Shown: positions 29,699-38,650, numbered from the stretch's first letter. The stretch is DNA of 64,000 nucleotides from Bog-532 sp965277615 (GCA_965277615.1 CBDIDG010000004.1:1054001-1118000), one strand, 5' to 3'. Notes: generated by a model not told the origin, from the sequence alone. Numbers and translations are program-made.

Positions 29699-30094
29699 AT
29701 GAGCACAATTGAACTGACGAAGGACACCTTCGAGGAAACCGTGACCCAGCCCGGCATCACGCTGGTCGACTGGTGGGCCGAATGGTGCGGGCCGTGCAAG
29801 CAGTTCGGGCCGGTGTTCCAGGCCGCGAGCGAGGAGCACCAGGACGTCCGGTTCGGCAAGATCGACACCGAGGACCAGCAGGAGCTGGCCGCCGCCGCCC
29901 GGATCACCTCGATCCCGACGCTGATGGCGTTCCGCGACGGCATCCTGGTCTTCTCCCAGCCCGGTGCGCTGCCCGCCCCCGCGCTCGAGCAGGTCATCAA
30001 GGCCGTCCAGGACCTGGACATGGAAGAGGTCCGGGCCGAGGTGGCCAAGCAGCAGGCCGGCAGCACGAGCGAAGCCCCGGGTACCGCGGAGTAA
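29699..30094 (+). CDS. trxA: Thioredoxin
   Basis: A 131-residue thioredoxin with the redox centre WCGPC (Cys30, Cys33), the VDWWAEWCGPCK strand-helix, cis-proline region ITSIPTLMAFRDG, and a C-terminal helix. About 20 residues (EEVRAEVAKQQAGSTSEAPG) extend beyond the usual end. It reduces protein disulfides. The ATG at 29699 gives the standard N-terminus; a longer frame starting at 29537 would add non-homologous sequence that overlaps the divergent sulfurtransferase. Next to a sulfurtransferase and SufE, it fits a sulfur and redox cluster. Confidence 0.93.
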   Translation: MSTIELTKDTFEETVTQPGITLVDWWAEWCGPCKQFGPVFQAASEEHQDVRFGKIDTEDQQELAAAARITSIPTLMAFRDGILVFSQPGALPAPALEQVIKAVQDLDMEEVRAEVAKQQAGSTSEAPGTAE

Positions 30095-30192
30095 GTTCCC
30101 GCCCGTCGTTGACACCCTCGCCCGCTGATGTGATCGTGCTAACCAGCCAGTAACAAGCTGTGGTATCCCATCAGGACGAGGGAACGACGTCG

Positions 30193-31857
30193 ATGCCTCA
30201 GACCAGCCTGCCCGCAGGGCGCAGTTACGCCTCCGGCACCTACCCGGTGGCCCTCCTCGGCGACACGATCGGGGACAACTTCGACGCCACGGCGAGCAGG
30301 TTCGCCGACCGGGAAGCGCTGGTCGACGTGGCGGCCGGCCGCCGGTGGAACTACCGCGAGCTGGCCGCGGACGTGGACGCGCTGGCCCGCGGGCTGCTCG
30401 GCCGCGAGATCGGCCTGGGCGACCGGGTCGGGATCTGGGCGCCCAACTGCGCCGAGTGGACGCTGACCCAGTACGCCACGGCCAAGATCGGCGCGATCCT
30501 GGTCAACATCAACCCCGCGTACGGAGCCCGGGAACTGGCGTACGTGCTACGCCAGTCCGGGGTCCGGCTGCTGATCGCCGCCCGGGCCCACCGCTCGTCC
30601 GACTACGCGGCGATGATCGACGAGGTCCGCCCGTCCTGCCCGGACCTGGAGCAGGTCGTCCTGCTCGGCAGCGCGGAGTGGGACGAGGTGGCCAGCGCCG
30701 AACGCGGCGCCGATCCGGCCGCGCTGGCCGCGATCAGCACCACGCTGAGCGCAGACGACCCGATCAACATCCAGTACACCTCGGGCACCACGGGATTCCC
30801 CAAGGGCGCGACGCTGTCCCACCACAACATCCTCAACAACGGGTTCTTCGTGGGCGAGCTGTGCCAGTACACCGAGGCCGACCGGATCTGCATCCCGGTG
30901 CCCTTCTACCACTGCTTCGGCATGGTCATGGGCAACCTGGCGGCCACCAGCCACGGCGCGGCCATGGTCATCCCCGCGCCGGCCTTCGACCCGGCGGCCA
31001 CGCTGAGCGCGGTCGCAGCCGAGCGCTGCACCTCGCTCTACGGCGTGCCGACGATGTTCATCGCCGAACTGGCCCTGCCCGGCTTCGCCGACTACGACCT
31101 GACCAGCCTGCGCACCGGCATCATGGCCGGCTCCCCCTGCCCGGTCGAGGTGATGAAGCAGGTCGTGGAGCGGATGCACATGGACGAGGTGAGCATCTGC
31201 TACGGCATGACCGAGACCTCGCCGGTGTCGACCCAGACCCGCGCGGACGATTCGATCGACCGCCGGGTGTCCACCGTGGGCCGGGTGGGCCCGCACCTGG
31301 AGGTCAAGATCGTCGACCCGGAGACCGGGCGGACCGTGCCGCGTGGCCAGCCGGGCGAACTGTGCACCCGGGGCTACTCGGTCATGCTCGGCTACTGGGA
31401 AGAGCCGGACAAGACGGCCGAGGCCATCGACGCGGCCCGCTGGATGCACACCGGCGACCTGGGCGTGATGGACGACGAGGGCTACGTCAACATCACCGGC
31501 CGGATCAAGGACATGGTGATCCGCGGCGGGGAGAACATCTACCCGCGCGAGGTCGAAGAGCTGCTGTACACCCACCCGGACGTGCTGGATGCGCAGGTCA
31601 TCGGGGTACCGGACGAGAAGTACGGCGAAGAGCTGATGGTGTGGGTGCGGATGCGGGACGGGGCCGACCCGCTCACGGTCGACGCGGTGCGCGAGTTCTG
31701 CACCGGCCAGATCGCCCGGTACAAGATCCCCCGGTACGTCCACGTGACCGAGGAGTTCCCGATGACCGTGACCGGGAAGGTCCGCAAGATCGAGATGCGC
31801 GAGAAGTCGATCGGCCTGCTGGGTCTGGAGGACGCGGCCGAGGCCAAGCACGCCTGA
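30193..31857 (+). CDS. AMP-dependent fatty-acyl-CoA synthetase
   Basis: A 554-residue adenylate-forming enzyme. The P-loop-like motif YTSGTTGFPKGATLSH is near 197-212, then CYGMTETSP, HTGDLGVMDDEGYVNITGR and GGENIYPREVEE, ending with the catalytic lysine in TVTGKVRKIEMRE. It activates a carboxylic acid, most likely a medium or long fatty acid, to acyl-CoA via acyl-AMP. The start is ATG 30193 with GAGGGAA upstream. It stands alone, convergent with a TetR gene 26 nt away. Chain-length preference cannot be read from sequence. Confidence 0.92.
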   Translation: MPQTSLPAGRSYASGTYPVALLGDTIGDNFDATASRFADREALVDVAAGRRWNYRELAADVDALARGLLGREIGLGDRVGIWAPNCAEWTLTQYATAKIGAILVNINPAYGARELAYVLRQSGVRLLIAARAHRSSDYAAMIDEVRPSCPDLEQVVLLGSAEWDEVASAERGADPAALAAISTTLSADDPINIQYTSGTTGFPKGATLSHHNILNNGFFVGELCQYTEADRICIPVPFYHCFGMVMGNLAATSHGAAMVIPAPAFDPAATLSAVAAERCTSLYGVPTMFIAELALPGFADYDLTSLRTGIMAGSPCPVEVMKQVVERMHMDEVSICYGMTETSPVSTQTRADDSIDRRVSTVGRVGPHLEVKIVDPETGRTVPRGQPGELCTRGYSVMLGYWEEPDKTAEAIDAARWMHTGDLGVMDDEGYVNITGRIKDMVIRGGENIYPREVEELLYTHPDVLDAQVIGVPDEKYGEELMVWVRMRDGADPLTVDAVREFCTGQIARYKIPRYVHVTEEFPMTVTGKVRKIEMREKSIGLLGLEDAAEAKHA

Positions 31858-31883
31858 CGGAACGGCGAGCCGATCTGACCGGC

Positions 31884-32513
31884 CTAGCCAACCGGGCCCG
31901 GGCTTGACAGCGCCGGCTCGCTGGCCCGGGGGGTCAGGCCGGCCAGCAGGCTGGTCGCCGCAGCCTGGAATCGCGCGGTGTCGCCGTAGGGGCGGGCGAC
32001 GAGCATCGCCCCTTCCAGGCCTGCCACGATCATGCGGGCGCTGTCCCGGGCGGAGCCGGCGAAGCGCACGCTGCCGTCGGCGCGGCCCTGCTCCAGGACG
32101 TCTTCCAGCCAGCTCTCGTTCTGGTCGAAGAACCCGATCACCGCGTCTTGCATCGGCTGCGGAAGGGTCTGGTACTCGGCGGCGAGCATGCCGCACAGGC
32201 ACATCTGGCCGTTGCGCAGCACCTGCAGGTACAGGCCCACGTAGGAGTCCAGCCGGGCCGGGGCGGAGCCGCCCGCAGTATCCAGACTCGCCAGAGCGGC
32301 CATAAAACGGCTGGCGTAACGGGCGATGAGGGCCTCGCCGAGGGCGGCCTTGCTGGCGAAGTGGTAGTGCAGGGCGGCCTTGCTGATCTGCAGCTCGGCT
32401 GCGATGTCAGCGTAGCTGAAGCCGTTGAACCCGCAGGTCTGGACCAGCCGCCCGGCCACGTCCAGGATCCGCGAGGCCGTGCCGGCATCATCGCGCGCGC
32501 GCCTGGCGACCAT
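31884..32513 (-). CDS. TetR-family transcriptional regulator
   Basis: A 209-residue TetR repressor. The N-terminal HTH is ILDVAGRLVQTCGFNGFSYA, DIAAELQISKAALHYHFASK; the C-terminal ligand domain (TetR_C, ..NGQMCLCGMLAAEYQTLP..) has two close cysteines. Start: ATG 32511-32513 with GGAGGG 4-5 nt upstream; ATG 32525 would add four residues. It is divergent from a small cupin gene, and the shared promoter carries two near-identical palindromic sites (32539-32577), so it probably represses itself and the cupin gene. The inducer is unknown. Confidence 0.92.
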   Translation of the reverse strand: MVARRARDDAGTASRILDVAGRLVQTCGFNGFSYADIAAELQISKAALHYHFASKAALGEALIARYASRFMAALASLDTAGGSAPARLDSYVGLYLQVLRNGQMCLCGMLAAEYQTLPQPMQDAVIGFFDQNESWLEDVLEQGRADGSVRFAGSARDSARMIVAGLEGAMLVARPYGDTARFQAAATSLLAGLTPRASEPALSSPGPVG

Positions 32514-32529
32514 AAAGCCCTCCATACTC

Positions 32530-32577
32530 TTGACGCCTGACCTACCAGTAAGTCAGACTCTGACCTATCGGTAAGTA
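32530..32577. promoter_or_regulatory. Two TetR-type operators in the divergent promoter
   Basis: GACCTACCAGTAAGTC (32539-32554) and GACCTATCGGTAAGTA (32562-32577) are imperfect palindromes with matching sequence, centres 23 bp apart. TTGACG (32530-32535) lies 17 nt before a -10-like CAGACT/TCAGAC (32553-32559), so site 1 fills the spacer of the cupin promoter. Confidence 0.6.
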
Positions 32578-32614
32578 AGTGTACCTGGATGTCCCTGCAG
32601 CGCTGGAGGGCGAC

Positions 32615-32968
32615 ATGGACAAAACCGAGCACAAAAGCTTCCAGGCACCCGACGAGACCCGCGCGTTCCCGCACGGCCGCGCCGAGATCCTGAACGTAGG
32701 CGGTGGGCAGGTCGGCCGGCTGGTCTTCGAGCCCGGCTGGCGCTGGTCGAACGACGTGAGGCCGATCGCGGGCACCGTCAGCTGTGAGGCGCCGCACTTC
32801 CAGTACCACCTCAGCGGGCGGCTGGCGATCCGGATGGACGACGGCGCCGAGTTCACCGCCGGACCCGGAGACGTCACCGCGCTGCCCAGCGGCCACGACG
32901 CCTGGGTCGTCGGCGACGAGCCGGTCGTCACCATCGACTGGTTCGGCGCGGGCACCTACGCCAGGTAG
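32615..32968 (+). CDS. Small cupin-domain protein
   Basis: A 117-residue single-domain cupin. The barrel is built from FPHGRAEILNVGGGQVGRLV, CEAPHFQYHLSGRLAIRMDD and AGPGDVTALPSGHDAWVVGD. Histidines in motif 1 (HFQYH) and motif 2 (GH) could hold a metal. Catalysis or ligand binding is unknown. The start is ATG 32615 with GGAGGG five nt before it. Divergent from, and probably controlled by, the TetR regulator. Confidence 0.85.
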   Translation: MDKTEHKSFQAPDETRAFPHGRAEILNVGGGQVGRLVFEPGWRWSNDVRPIAGTVSCEAPHFQYHLSGRLAIRMDDGAEFTAGPGDVTALPSGHDAWVVGDEPVVTIDWFGAGTYAR

Positions 32969-33000
32969 CCAGCCGCACCCAAGCTAGGAACCACCGAGCC

Positions 33001-33060
33001 AAGGAACCCGGCCGGGATCAGCCCCGGCCTAAGGAACCCGGCCGGGATCGCCCCCGGCCC
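33001..33060 (+). repeat. 30-bp tandem duplication carrying hairpins and AAGGAA boxes
   Basis: Two 30-bp units start AAGGAACCCGGCCGGGATC and differ at three positions; a third AAGGAA follows at 33061. Each unit folds into a hairpin (CCGGCCGGG/CCCCGGCC) preceded by a ribosome-site-like AAGGAA. It fills the space before the DUF1059 gene. Confidence 0.8.
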
Positions 33061-33076
33061 AAGGAAAGGAACCGTC

Positions 33077-33271
33077 ATGTCCCGAAAGATGATCGACTGC
33101 CGCCAGGTACCCAACGAGATCGGCTGCACGCTCACCATCGCCGGCGGCGAGGAAGAAGTCATCGACGCCGCGGCCGCGCATGCCGTCGCCAAGCACGGCC
33201 ACCAGGACACACCCGAACTCCGGGAGATGCTCCGCGGCGGTCTGCAGGACGCCGAGCCCGCCCTGGCCTGA
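33077..33271 (+). CDS. DUF1059 small protein
   Basis: A 64-residue protein of the DUF1059 family: MIDCRQVPNEIGCTLTIAGG, EEEVIDAAAAHAVAKHGHQD, then a short helix ELREMLRGGLQDA. Cys8 and Cys17 (counting from the ATG) and the HAVAKHGH histidines are family features that might bind metal; function is not known. AAGGAAAGGAACC upstream is the ribosome site. It follows the TetR-controlled cupin gene by 108 nt and may be on the same transcript, with the duplicated hairpin unit between. Confidence 0.85.
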   Translation: MSRKMIDCRQVPNEIGCTLTIAGGEEEVIDAAAAHAVAKHGHQDTPELREMLRGGLQDAEPALA

Positions 33272-33445
33272 AAGCCGCGAGCCAGGCCGCCTACGTGAAA
33301 GGCTAACGGCCCATCTAGACGGCGTTGCCCGGCACCAGCAGCCTTCACTCGCCAGGGCGTCCGGAACATATCTCGGTTATGCCCGGGCATAGTCAAATAT
33401 GCACGGACCGAGAAATGGAACTGCCGAGACGGCGTGAGGTAGCTA

Positions 33446-34156
33446 ATGACCGGATCTTCCCGCGACGCGACCGACGCAGGACCCCGGGAACAGACCACCG
33501 TGGTCCTGCAGAAACGTGGCTCCCTGCTCGGCCGGCTGGGCGCGATCGTCGGCGTGATCGCCGGTTTGGTGGTGCTGGCGCTGGTCCTGTCGGCCGTACA
33601 CCTGCTGCCTCAGTTGCGGAACCCGTTCGCCGAGACCACCACCGACCGCAGCCAGCCGGTGGTGCTGAAATCAATCAGCCAGCTCAGCCGCTATGAGGCG
33701 GCCACCGGCTCGTTCGAAGTCGTGGTCGACCTGAAGAGCCATTCTTTCCTGCCGTCGTTTATCGAAGGCAACGACACGTTGTTTGTCGGCCAGGGCAGCG
33801 ATATCGCCTACGTGGACTTTTCCCAGCTGAAAGGCCAGGCCATTTCCGTTTCCGCGAACCGGACCGCGGTCACCGTGAAATTGCCCAAGGCCCAGCTGGA
33901 GCCCGCGGTGCTGAACGTGCACCAGTCGTACGTGTACGCCCAGCAGGAGGGCCTGGCCAACCGGATCGGGAACTTCTTCTCCGGCAACCCGAACAACCAG
34001 CAGAAGGTCTACGAAGCCGCGCAGACCAAGATCCAGAACGCGGCCAAGAGCAGCTCGCTGGTCTCCCAGGCGCAGAAGAACACCCAGTCCATGCTGACCA
34101 GCATGCTCAAGTCGCTGGGCTTCCAGCAGGTCTCGGTCACGTTCGGGTCGAACTAG
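33446..34156 (+). CDS. DUF4230 membrane-anchored protein
   Basis: A 236-residue protein with one membrane helix near residues 30-50 (LGAIVGVIAGLVVLALVLSA) and an extracellular DUF4230 domain (LKSISQLSRYEAATGSFEVV, GNDTLFVGQGSDIAYVDFSQ, VTVKLPKAQLEPAVLNVHQS). The C-terminal helix region is Lys/Gln-rich. Function of DUF4230 is unknown; its topology suggests a surface-exposed protein. GAGGTAG precedes the ATG. It is convergent with the PP2C gene. Confidence 0.88.
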   Translation: MTGSSRDATDAGPREQTTVVLQKRGSLLGRLGAIVGVIAGLVVLALVLSAVHLLPQLRNPFAETTTDRSQPVVLKSISQLSRYEAATGSFEVVVDLKSHSFLPSFIEGNDTLFVGQGSDIAYVDFSQLKGQAISVSANRTAVTVKLPKAQLEPAVLNVHQSYVYAQQEGLANRIGNFFSGNPNNQQKVYEAAQTKIQNAAKSSSLVSQAQKNTQSMLTSMLKSLGFQQVSVTFGSN

Positions 34157-34178
34157 CCCGGCGGCTTACTCCGGCGGG

Positions 34179-35030
34179 CTACTCCGGCTGGCTCGGCGGA
34201 TATGGGGTGATGGCCACGGTGATGTTGTCCAGGCCACCCGCCTCCACCGCGTACCGGACCAGCGCCGCCGACGCGACGTCCGGCTCGTCCATCGCGCCCG
34301 GCAGCGCGATGACGGCCAGCTTGGCCCCGTCGGGGTCGTAGTTCCACAGGCCGTCCGAGCAGAGCATCAGCGCGCCCGGGCCGGGCGGGGTGAACTGCCC
34401 GATGTGCGGATAGGCCTCGCGGGCGCCGGCGCCGATCCAGCGGGTGACCACATGGGCCTGAGGCGATTCCAGCGCCTCGGACTCATGCAGCAGGCCCTGG
34501 GCCACCATCTCCTCGGCCAGCGAATCGTCCCGGGTCAGCAGGTGCGCCTCGGGATCGGGGGTGGAGTCCAGCCAGTAGGCGCGGCTGTCCCCCATCCAGC
34601 ACAAGGTGATCGTGTCCCCGGCGATGACCGCGGACACGTAGGTGGCGGCCGGGGTGTCGTCGGTCTCGCTGGCCAGCTCGTCCACCGCCGCCCGGGCCGC
34701 GGCTACGGCCTGCTCGGCGCTCTCGGCCGGGTCAACCCCGGCCTGCGCGGCGGCGACCAGCGTCTGCACCGCGGCGTTGGCCGCGGCCAGTGAGGCCTCG
34801 TCCGGGCGGTCCGCGCTGGACACGCCGTCACAGACCACCGAGATCACCACCGGGCCGTCGGCGGTATCCACCGTGGCCAGCGCGACCGCATCCTCGTTCC
34901 GCTCGTGCCGGAGCCCGCGGTCACTAGCCGCCGCCACCAGCCCGAGGCCGATCTCCTCATGGTCGCGCCCGGCCGGGGGGTTCCCGGCGGCACCGTCGCT
35001 CACGACGATCGCGTTCATGACCATGGCCAT
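34179..35030 (-). CDS. PP2C-type serine/threonine protein phosphatase
   Basis: A 283-residue PPM/PP2C phosphatase with the Mg/Mn-binding motifs SDRGLRHERNEDA, VVCDGVSSADR, CWMGDSRAYWL, LMLCSDGLWNY and GGLDNITVAI. It is cytosolic and soluble, with no membrane segment or sensor domain. It dephosphorylates Ser/Thr proteins; in actinobacteria such enzymes oppose Pkn-type kinases. No kinase is adjacent. Three in-frame ATGs (35030, 35024, 35018) could start it; GGTGAG lies about 9 nt before the first. Confidence 0.92.
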   Translation of the reverse strand: MAMVMNAIVVSDGAAGNPPAGRDHEEIGLGLVAAASDRGLRHERNEDAVALATVDTADGPVVISVVCDGVSSADRPDEASLAAANAAVQTLVAAAQAGVDPAESAEQAVAAARAAVDELASETDDTPAATYVSAVIAGDTITLCWMGDSRAYWLDSTPDPEAHLLTRDDSLAEEMVAQGLLHESEALESPQAHVVTRWIGAGAREAYPHIGQFTPPGPGALMLCSDGLWNYDPDGAKLAVIALPGAMDEPDVASAALVRYAVEAGGLDNITVAITPYPPSQPE

Positions 35031-35134
35031 CGCAGACTCACCATGTGTCGACTCCCGTCTGTCCCAGCGACAGGCCCATTCTGGCCTAACCAGCTAGCGC
35101 ACGATCCCATAAACGGTATTTGTCCGGGGCGATG

Positions 35135-35156
35135 ACCCCGGACTTCGTCCCGGGGA
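35135..35156 (-). terminator. Possible terminator hairpin downstream of the Lrp gene
   Basis: CCCCGG-loop-CCGGGG type hairpin (plus strand GACCCCGGACTTCGTCCCGG region) in the 243-nt gap between the Lrp stop and the PP2C start. It lacks a T-run, so the call is weak. The rest of the gap holds no gene. Confidence 0.3.
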
Positions 35157-35273
35157 TGACCCCCTGGACCCCCGATCCCCGCGACGGTAGCTGCCGTAGG
35201 ACCGGCCGCGGAAAAGGTTGCCTCACCGTAGCCTCCCATCCGGGCATTTTGGAACCCTCCGCTATTTTTCCCT

Positions 35274-35765
35274 TCACTTCCAGTGGTCGAGCGGAAGCGG
35301 GCCGCGGTTCAGCACCGTCCTGATCGCGAAGTTGCTCTGGGCGCTGACGACCTGAGGGATGGCCAGAATCTGGCCCAGCAGGAGTTGCTCGTAGGCGGCC
35401 AGGTCGGGCACGACGACCTCGACGAAGAAGTCGGCCGTGCCGGAGATCAGGTAGCAGGCCACCACGGCCGGGATGGCGGTCAGCGCCGCCTCCAGCTGAG
35501 CCGACGTCTCCTGGGAGTGACTTTCGACCTTGAGCTCGATGAACACGGTCAGGCCCAGCCCGGCCCGCACCCGGTCGACCTCGGCCCGGTAGCCGGCGAT
35601 GATCCCGCTCGACTCCAGGGCTTTGACCCGGCGCAGGCAGGCCGACGGGGACAGCGAGATGGCCTCGGCCAGGTCCACGTTGGGTAGCCGCCCGTCGACC
35701 TGGAGCCGACTCACGATGGCACGATCAACCCGGTCTGCGTGATGCTGGGCAACGTTCGACCTCAT
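35274..35765 (-). CDS. Lrp/AsnC-family regulator
   Basis: A 163-residue Lrp/AsnC protein: N-terminal winged HTH (VDRAIVSRLQVDGRLPNVDL, AEAISLSPSACLRRVKALES) and C-terminal RAM ligand domain (VFIELKVESHSQETSAQLEA, CYLISGTADFFVEVVVPDLA). Such proteins sense amino acids. It is divergent from an APC amino-acid permease, which it probably controls. There is no ribosome site before the ATG (the upstream sequence is T-rich), so leaderless translation is likely. An inverted repeat spans its start. Confidence 0.93.
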   Translation of the reverse strand: MRSNVAQHHADRVDRAIVSRLQVDGRLPNVDLAEAISLSPSACLRRVKALESSGIIAGYRAEVDRVRAGLGLTVFIELKVESHSQETSAQLEAALTAIPAVVACYLISGTADFFVEVVVPDLAAYEQLLLGQILAIPQVVSAQSNFAIRTVLNRGPLPLDHWK

Positions 35766-35785
35766 TAAAAAATATTAATCGAACG
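35753..35785. promoter_or_regulatory. Inverted repeat over the lrp-type gene start
   Basis: CGTTCGA (35753-35759) and TCGAACG (35779-35785) are a perfect 7-bp inverted repeat separated by 19 AT-rich bases that include the start codon. The layout suits Lrp autoregulation and control of the divergent permease. Confidence 0.45.
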
Positions 35786-35858
35786 ATGTTGCGTGAAGAC
35801 ACTGATCCGGCGCTGAACTTGCCATCGCGTGCCGCGGCTTTTTTGCCACCCTGAAGGC

Positions 35859-37142
35859 ATGCTTCGCACCAGCCCGCCTACGGAGATGGATCTGCCCGGC
35901 GAGCCGGTTCCGCTGTCGGTGTTCCGCGGCACCGCGCTGTACGTGGGCGCGCTGCTCGGGCCGGGGCTGCTGCTGCTGCCCGGGCTGGCCGCCCGCGCCG
36001 CTGGGCCCGCCTCGATCCTGGCCTGGGCCGGCCTGCTGGTGGTGTCAGCGCTGCTGGCGGTGGTGTTCGCCACGCTGGGCCGGGCCCACCCGGACGCGCG
36101 CGGCGTGGCCGGGTACACCGCCGCCGGGCTCGGCCCGGCCGCCGGTCGGGTCGTGAGCTGGTGCTTCCTGGCCGGGGTGGTGGGCGGCGCGCCGGTGGTG
36201 TGCCTGATCGGCGCCAGCTACGTGACCGGCCTGACCGGGGGCGGCCTGCTGGCCCGCTGCATGGTCGGGGCCGCGCTGCTGCTGGTCACGCTGGCGCTGA
36301 CGCTGGGTGGCGTGCGGGCCAGCAGCACGGCTCAGCTGGTCCTGGTCACGCTGCTGATCGGGATCATCGCCGTGGCCGTGGCCGGGTCGGCGCCGGCCGC
36401 CCGGGCCGGTAACTGGACGCCGTTCGCCCCGCACGGCTGGGGCGCGATCGGGCGGGCCGCGGCCGTGCTCATGCTGTCGTTCGCGGGCTGGGAGGCGGTG
36501 GCCCCGCTGACGGCCCGGTTCCGGGACCCGGGCCGGCAGTTGCCCCGGGTCATCGGGGCGGCGTTCGGCGTGACCGCCGTGCTCTACCTCTCCCTGGCCG
36601 TGACCACGATCGCGGTGCTGGGCCCGGCCGCGGCCACCGACGTGCCGCTGGCCGACCTGCTGGTCCGGGCGGCGGGCGAGACCGGCCGGGTGGCGGCCGC
36701 GGTGGCAGCGGTGGTGCTCACGCTGGGCGCGGTCAACGCCTACCTGTCCGGGGCAGCCGCGCTGGCCCGGCAGCTGGCGGGTGGGGTCGCCGAGGCGGGT
36801 GGGGCCGACGAGGCGAGTGGGGCGGGGCGCGGGCGGGCCGGGACGTGGCCGTTCCTGGCCGCCAGCGCCCTGGCCGGGCTGGTCGTGATCGGCCTGTACG
36901 CGGCGGGACTGGTCGGGACCACGCAGCTGATCGGGCTGCCGACCACCCTGTTCCTGGTGGTGTACCTGGGCTGCACGGTGTCGGCGGCGCGGACGTTGCG
37001 GCGGTGGACGCGCGGGGCCGCGGTGGTATCCGCGCTGGCGGTGCTGGTAGTGCTGGCGTTCTCCGGCTGGCCGTTGGCCGTGGCCGCCGCGGTGACCGGC
37101 GCGGCGGTAGTGACCCGCCGCCGGGCCAGGCCGGGCGGTTAG
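35859..37142 (+). CDS. APC-family amino-acid permease
   Basis: A 427-residue transporter with about 12 membrane helices of the amino acid-polyamine-organocation family: LYVGALLGPGLLLLPGLAAR in helix 1, ...MLSFAGWEAVAPLTARFRDP in helix 6, and GLPTTLFLVVYLGCTVSAAR near the end. A Gly/Ala/Glu-rich cytosolic loop (GGVAEAGGADEASGAGRG, near 310) is of low complexity. The start is ATG 35859. Divergent Lrp regulator implies amino-acid-dependent expression; the substrate is not known. It is convergent with gnd, 9 nt apart. Confidence 0.9.
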   Translation: MLRTSPPTEMDLPGEPVPLSVFRGTALYVGALLGPGLLLLPGLAARAAGPASILAWAGLLVVSALLAVVFATLGRAHPDARGVAGYTAAGLGPAAGRVVSWCFLAGVVGGAPVVCLIGASYVTGLTGGGLLARCMVGAALLLVTLALTLGGVRASSTAQLVLVTLLIGIIAVAVAGSAPAARAGNWTPFAPHGWGAIGRAAAVLMLSFAGWEAVAPLTARFRDPGRQLPRVIGAAFGVTAVLYLSLAVTTIAVLGPAAATDVPLADLLVRAAGETGRVAAAVAAVVLTLGAVNAYLSGAAALARQLAGGVAEAGGADEASGAGRGRAGTWPFLAASALAGLVVIGLYAAGLVGTTQLIGLPTTLFLVVYLGCTVSAARTLRRWTRGAAVVSALAVLVVLAFSGWPLAVAAAVTGAAVVTRRRARPGG

Positions 37143-37151
37143 GCAGCGGAG

Positions 37152-38597
37152 TCAGGCGGGGTGCTCCTGGCGGTCGCCGGACCACTCGGTGTGGAACGTG
37201 CCTTCCTTGTCGACGCGGCGGTAGGTGTGGGCGCCGAAGAAGTCGCGCAGGCCCTGGATGAGCGCGGCGGGCAGGCGCTCGGCCCGCAGGCCGTCGTAGT
37301 AGGCCAGCGAGGAGGAAAACGCGGGCGACGGGATGCCGGCCGCGGCGGCCTGGCCCACCACCCGGCGCCAGCTGTCCACCCCGTTGCGCACCGCGTCGGC
37401 GAAGTACGGCGCGACCAGCAAGCTGGCCAGGGCCGGGTTCTCGTCGTAGGCCTCCCGGATGCGGTTCAGGAAACGGGCCCGGATGATGCAGCCGCCGCGC
37501 CAGATGGTGGCCATCGCGCCGCGGTCGATGTTCCAGTCGTACTCGTCGCTGCCCGCCGCGATCTGGTCGAAGCCCTGGGCGTAGGCGACCACCTTGGAGG
37601 CGTACAGGGCCCGGCGCACGTCTTCGATGAACGCGTCCCGGTCCTTGATGTCCAGCGGATTGTGCTCGGTGCCGAAGGCGTCGCGGGCAGCCTCGCGCTG
37701 GTCGGCGTGGCCGGACAGGGACCGGGCGAACGTGGCCTCGGCGATGCCGGTGATCGGGATGCCCAGGTCCAGCGCGCTCTGGACGGTCCAGCGGCCGGTG
37801 CCCTTCTGCTCGGCCTGGTCCAGCACCACGTCGATGAACGGCTTCCCGGTCTCGGCGTCGTTGTGGCCGAGCACCTCGGCGGTGATCTGGATCAGGTAGG
37901 AGTCCAGGTCGCCCTCGTTCCAGGTGCGGAAGATGTCCGCGATCTCGGCCGGGGTGGCGCCCAGCCCGGCCCGCAGCAGGTCGTAGGCCTCGGCGATGAG
38001 CTGCATGTCGGCGTACTCGATGCCGTTATGCACCATCTTCACGAAGTGCCCGGCCCCGTCCGGCCCGACGTGCACGCAGCACGGCGTGCCGTCGACCTGG
38101 GCCGCGATCGACTCCAGGATCGGGCCCAGCTTCTGGTAGGCCTCCTTGGACCCGCCGGGCATGATGCTGGGCCCGTTGAGCGCGCCTTCTTCTCCCCCGG
38201 ACACGCCGCAGCCCACGAAGTTCAGGTTCTGCTCGCGCAGCGCGTGCTCGCGCCGCCGGGTGTCCATGAAGTGCGCGTTGCCGCAGTCGACCACGATGTC
38301 GCCCTCGTCCAGCAGCGGGACGAGCTCGTTGATCACCGCGTCGGTGGCCGGGCCGGCCTGGACCATGATGATGATGGCCCGCGGCCGCTTCAGGCTGGCC
38401 ACGAAGTCCGCCAGCGACTCGCTGGGCAGGAACGTGCCCTCGTCGCCGTGCTCCCTGACCAGGCTCCGGGTCCGTTCCGGCGACCGGTTGTGCAGCGCGA
38501 CCGTGTGGCCGTGGCGGGCCAGGTTCCGGGCCAGATTGCGGCCCATCACGGCCAGGCCGGTGACGCCGATGTCGGCCTTGCTGCCTTGCTCAGTCAT
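37152..38597 (-). CDS. gnd: 6-phosphogluconate dehydrogenase (decarboxylating)
   Basis: A 481-residue enzyme of the oxidative pentose phosphate pathway that converts 6-phosphogluconate to ribulose-5-phosphate with NADP+. Rossmann motif GLAVMGRNLARNLA with NRS for the NADP phosphate, FVGCGVSGGEEGALNGPSIM, the catalytic HFVKMVHNGIEYADMQLIAE (Lys and His/Asn), and the C-terminal QRDFFGAHTYRR-type RDFFGAHTYRRVDKEGTFHT. Length matches the long NADP-dependent family. It is monocistronic. Confidence 0.96.
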   Translation of the reverse strand: MTEQGSKADIGVTGLAVMGRNLARNLARHGHTVALHNRSPERTRSLVREHGDEGTFLPSESLADFVASLKRPRAIIIMVQAGPATDAVINELVPLLDEGDIVVDCGNAHFMDTRRREHALREQNLNFVGCGVSGGEEGALNGPSIMPGGSKEAYQKLGPILESIAAQVDGTPCCVHVGPDGAGHFVKMVHNGIEYADMQLIAEAYDLLRAGLGATPAEIADIFRTWNEGDLDSYLIQITAEVLGHNDAETGKPFIDVVLDQAEQKGTGRWTVQSALDLGIPITGIAEATFARSLSGHADQREAARDAFGTEHNPLDIKDRDAFIEDVRRALYASKVVAYAQGFDQIAAGSDEYDWNIDRGAMATIWRGGCIIRARFLNRIREAYDENPALASLLVAPYFADAVRNGVDSWRRVVGQAAAAGIPSPAFSSSLAYYDGLRAERLPAALIQGLRDFFGAHTYRRVDKEGTFHTEWSGDRQEHPA

Positions 38598-38650
38598 GTG
38601 GTCACTCCCGGTTCAGGCGGTCCGCTCGCTTACAGGCGACCTTAACGCGT

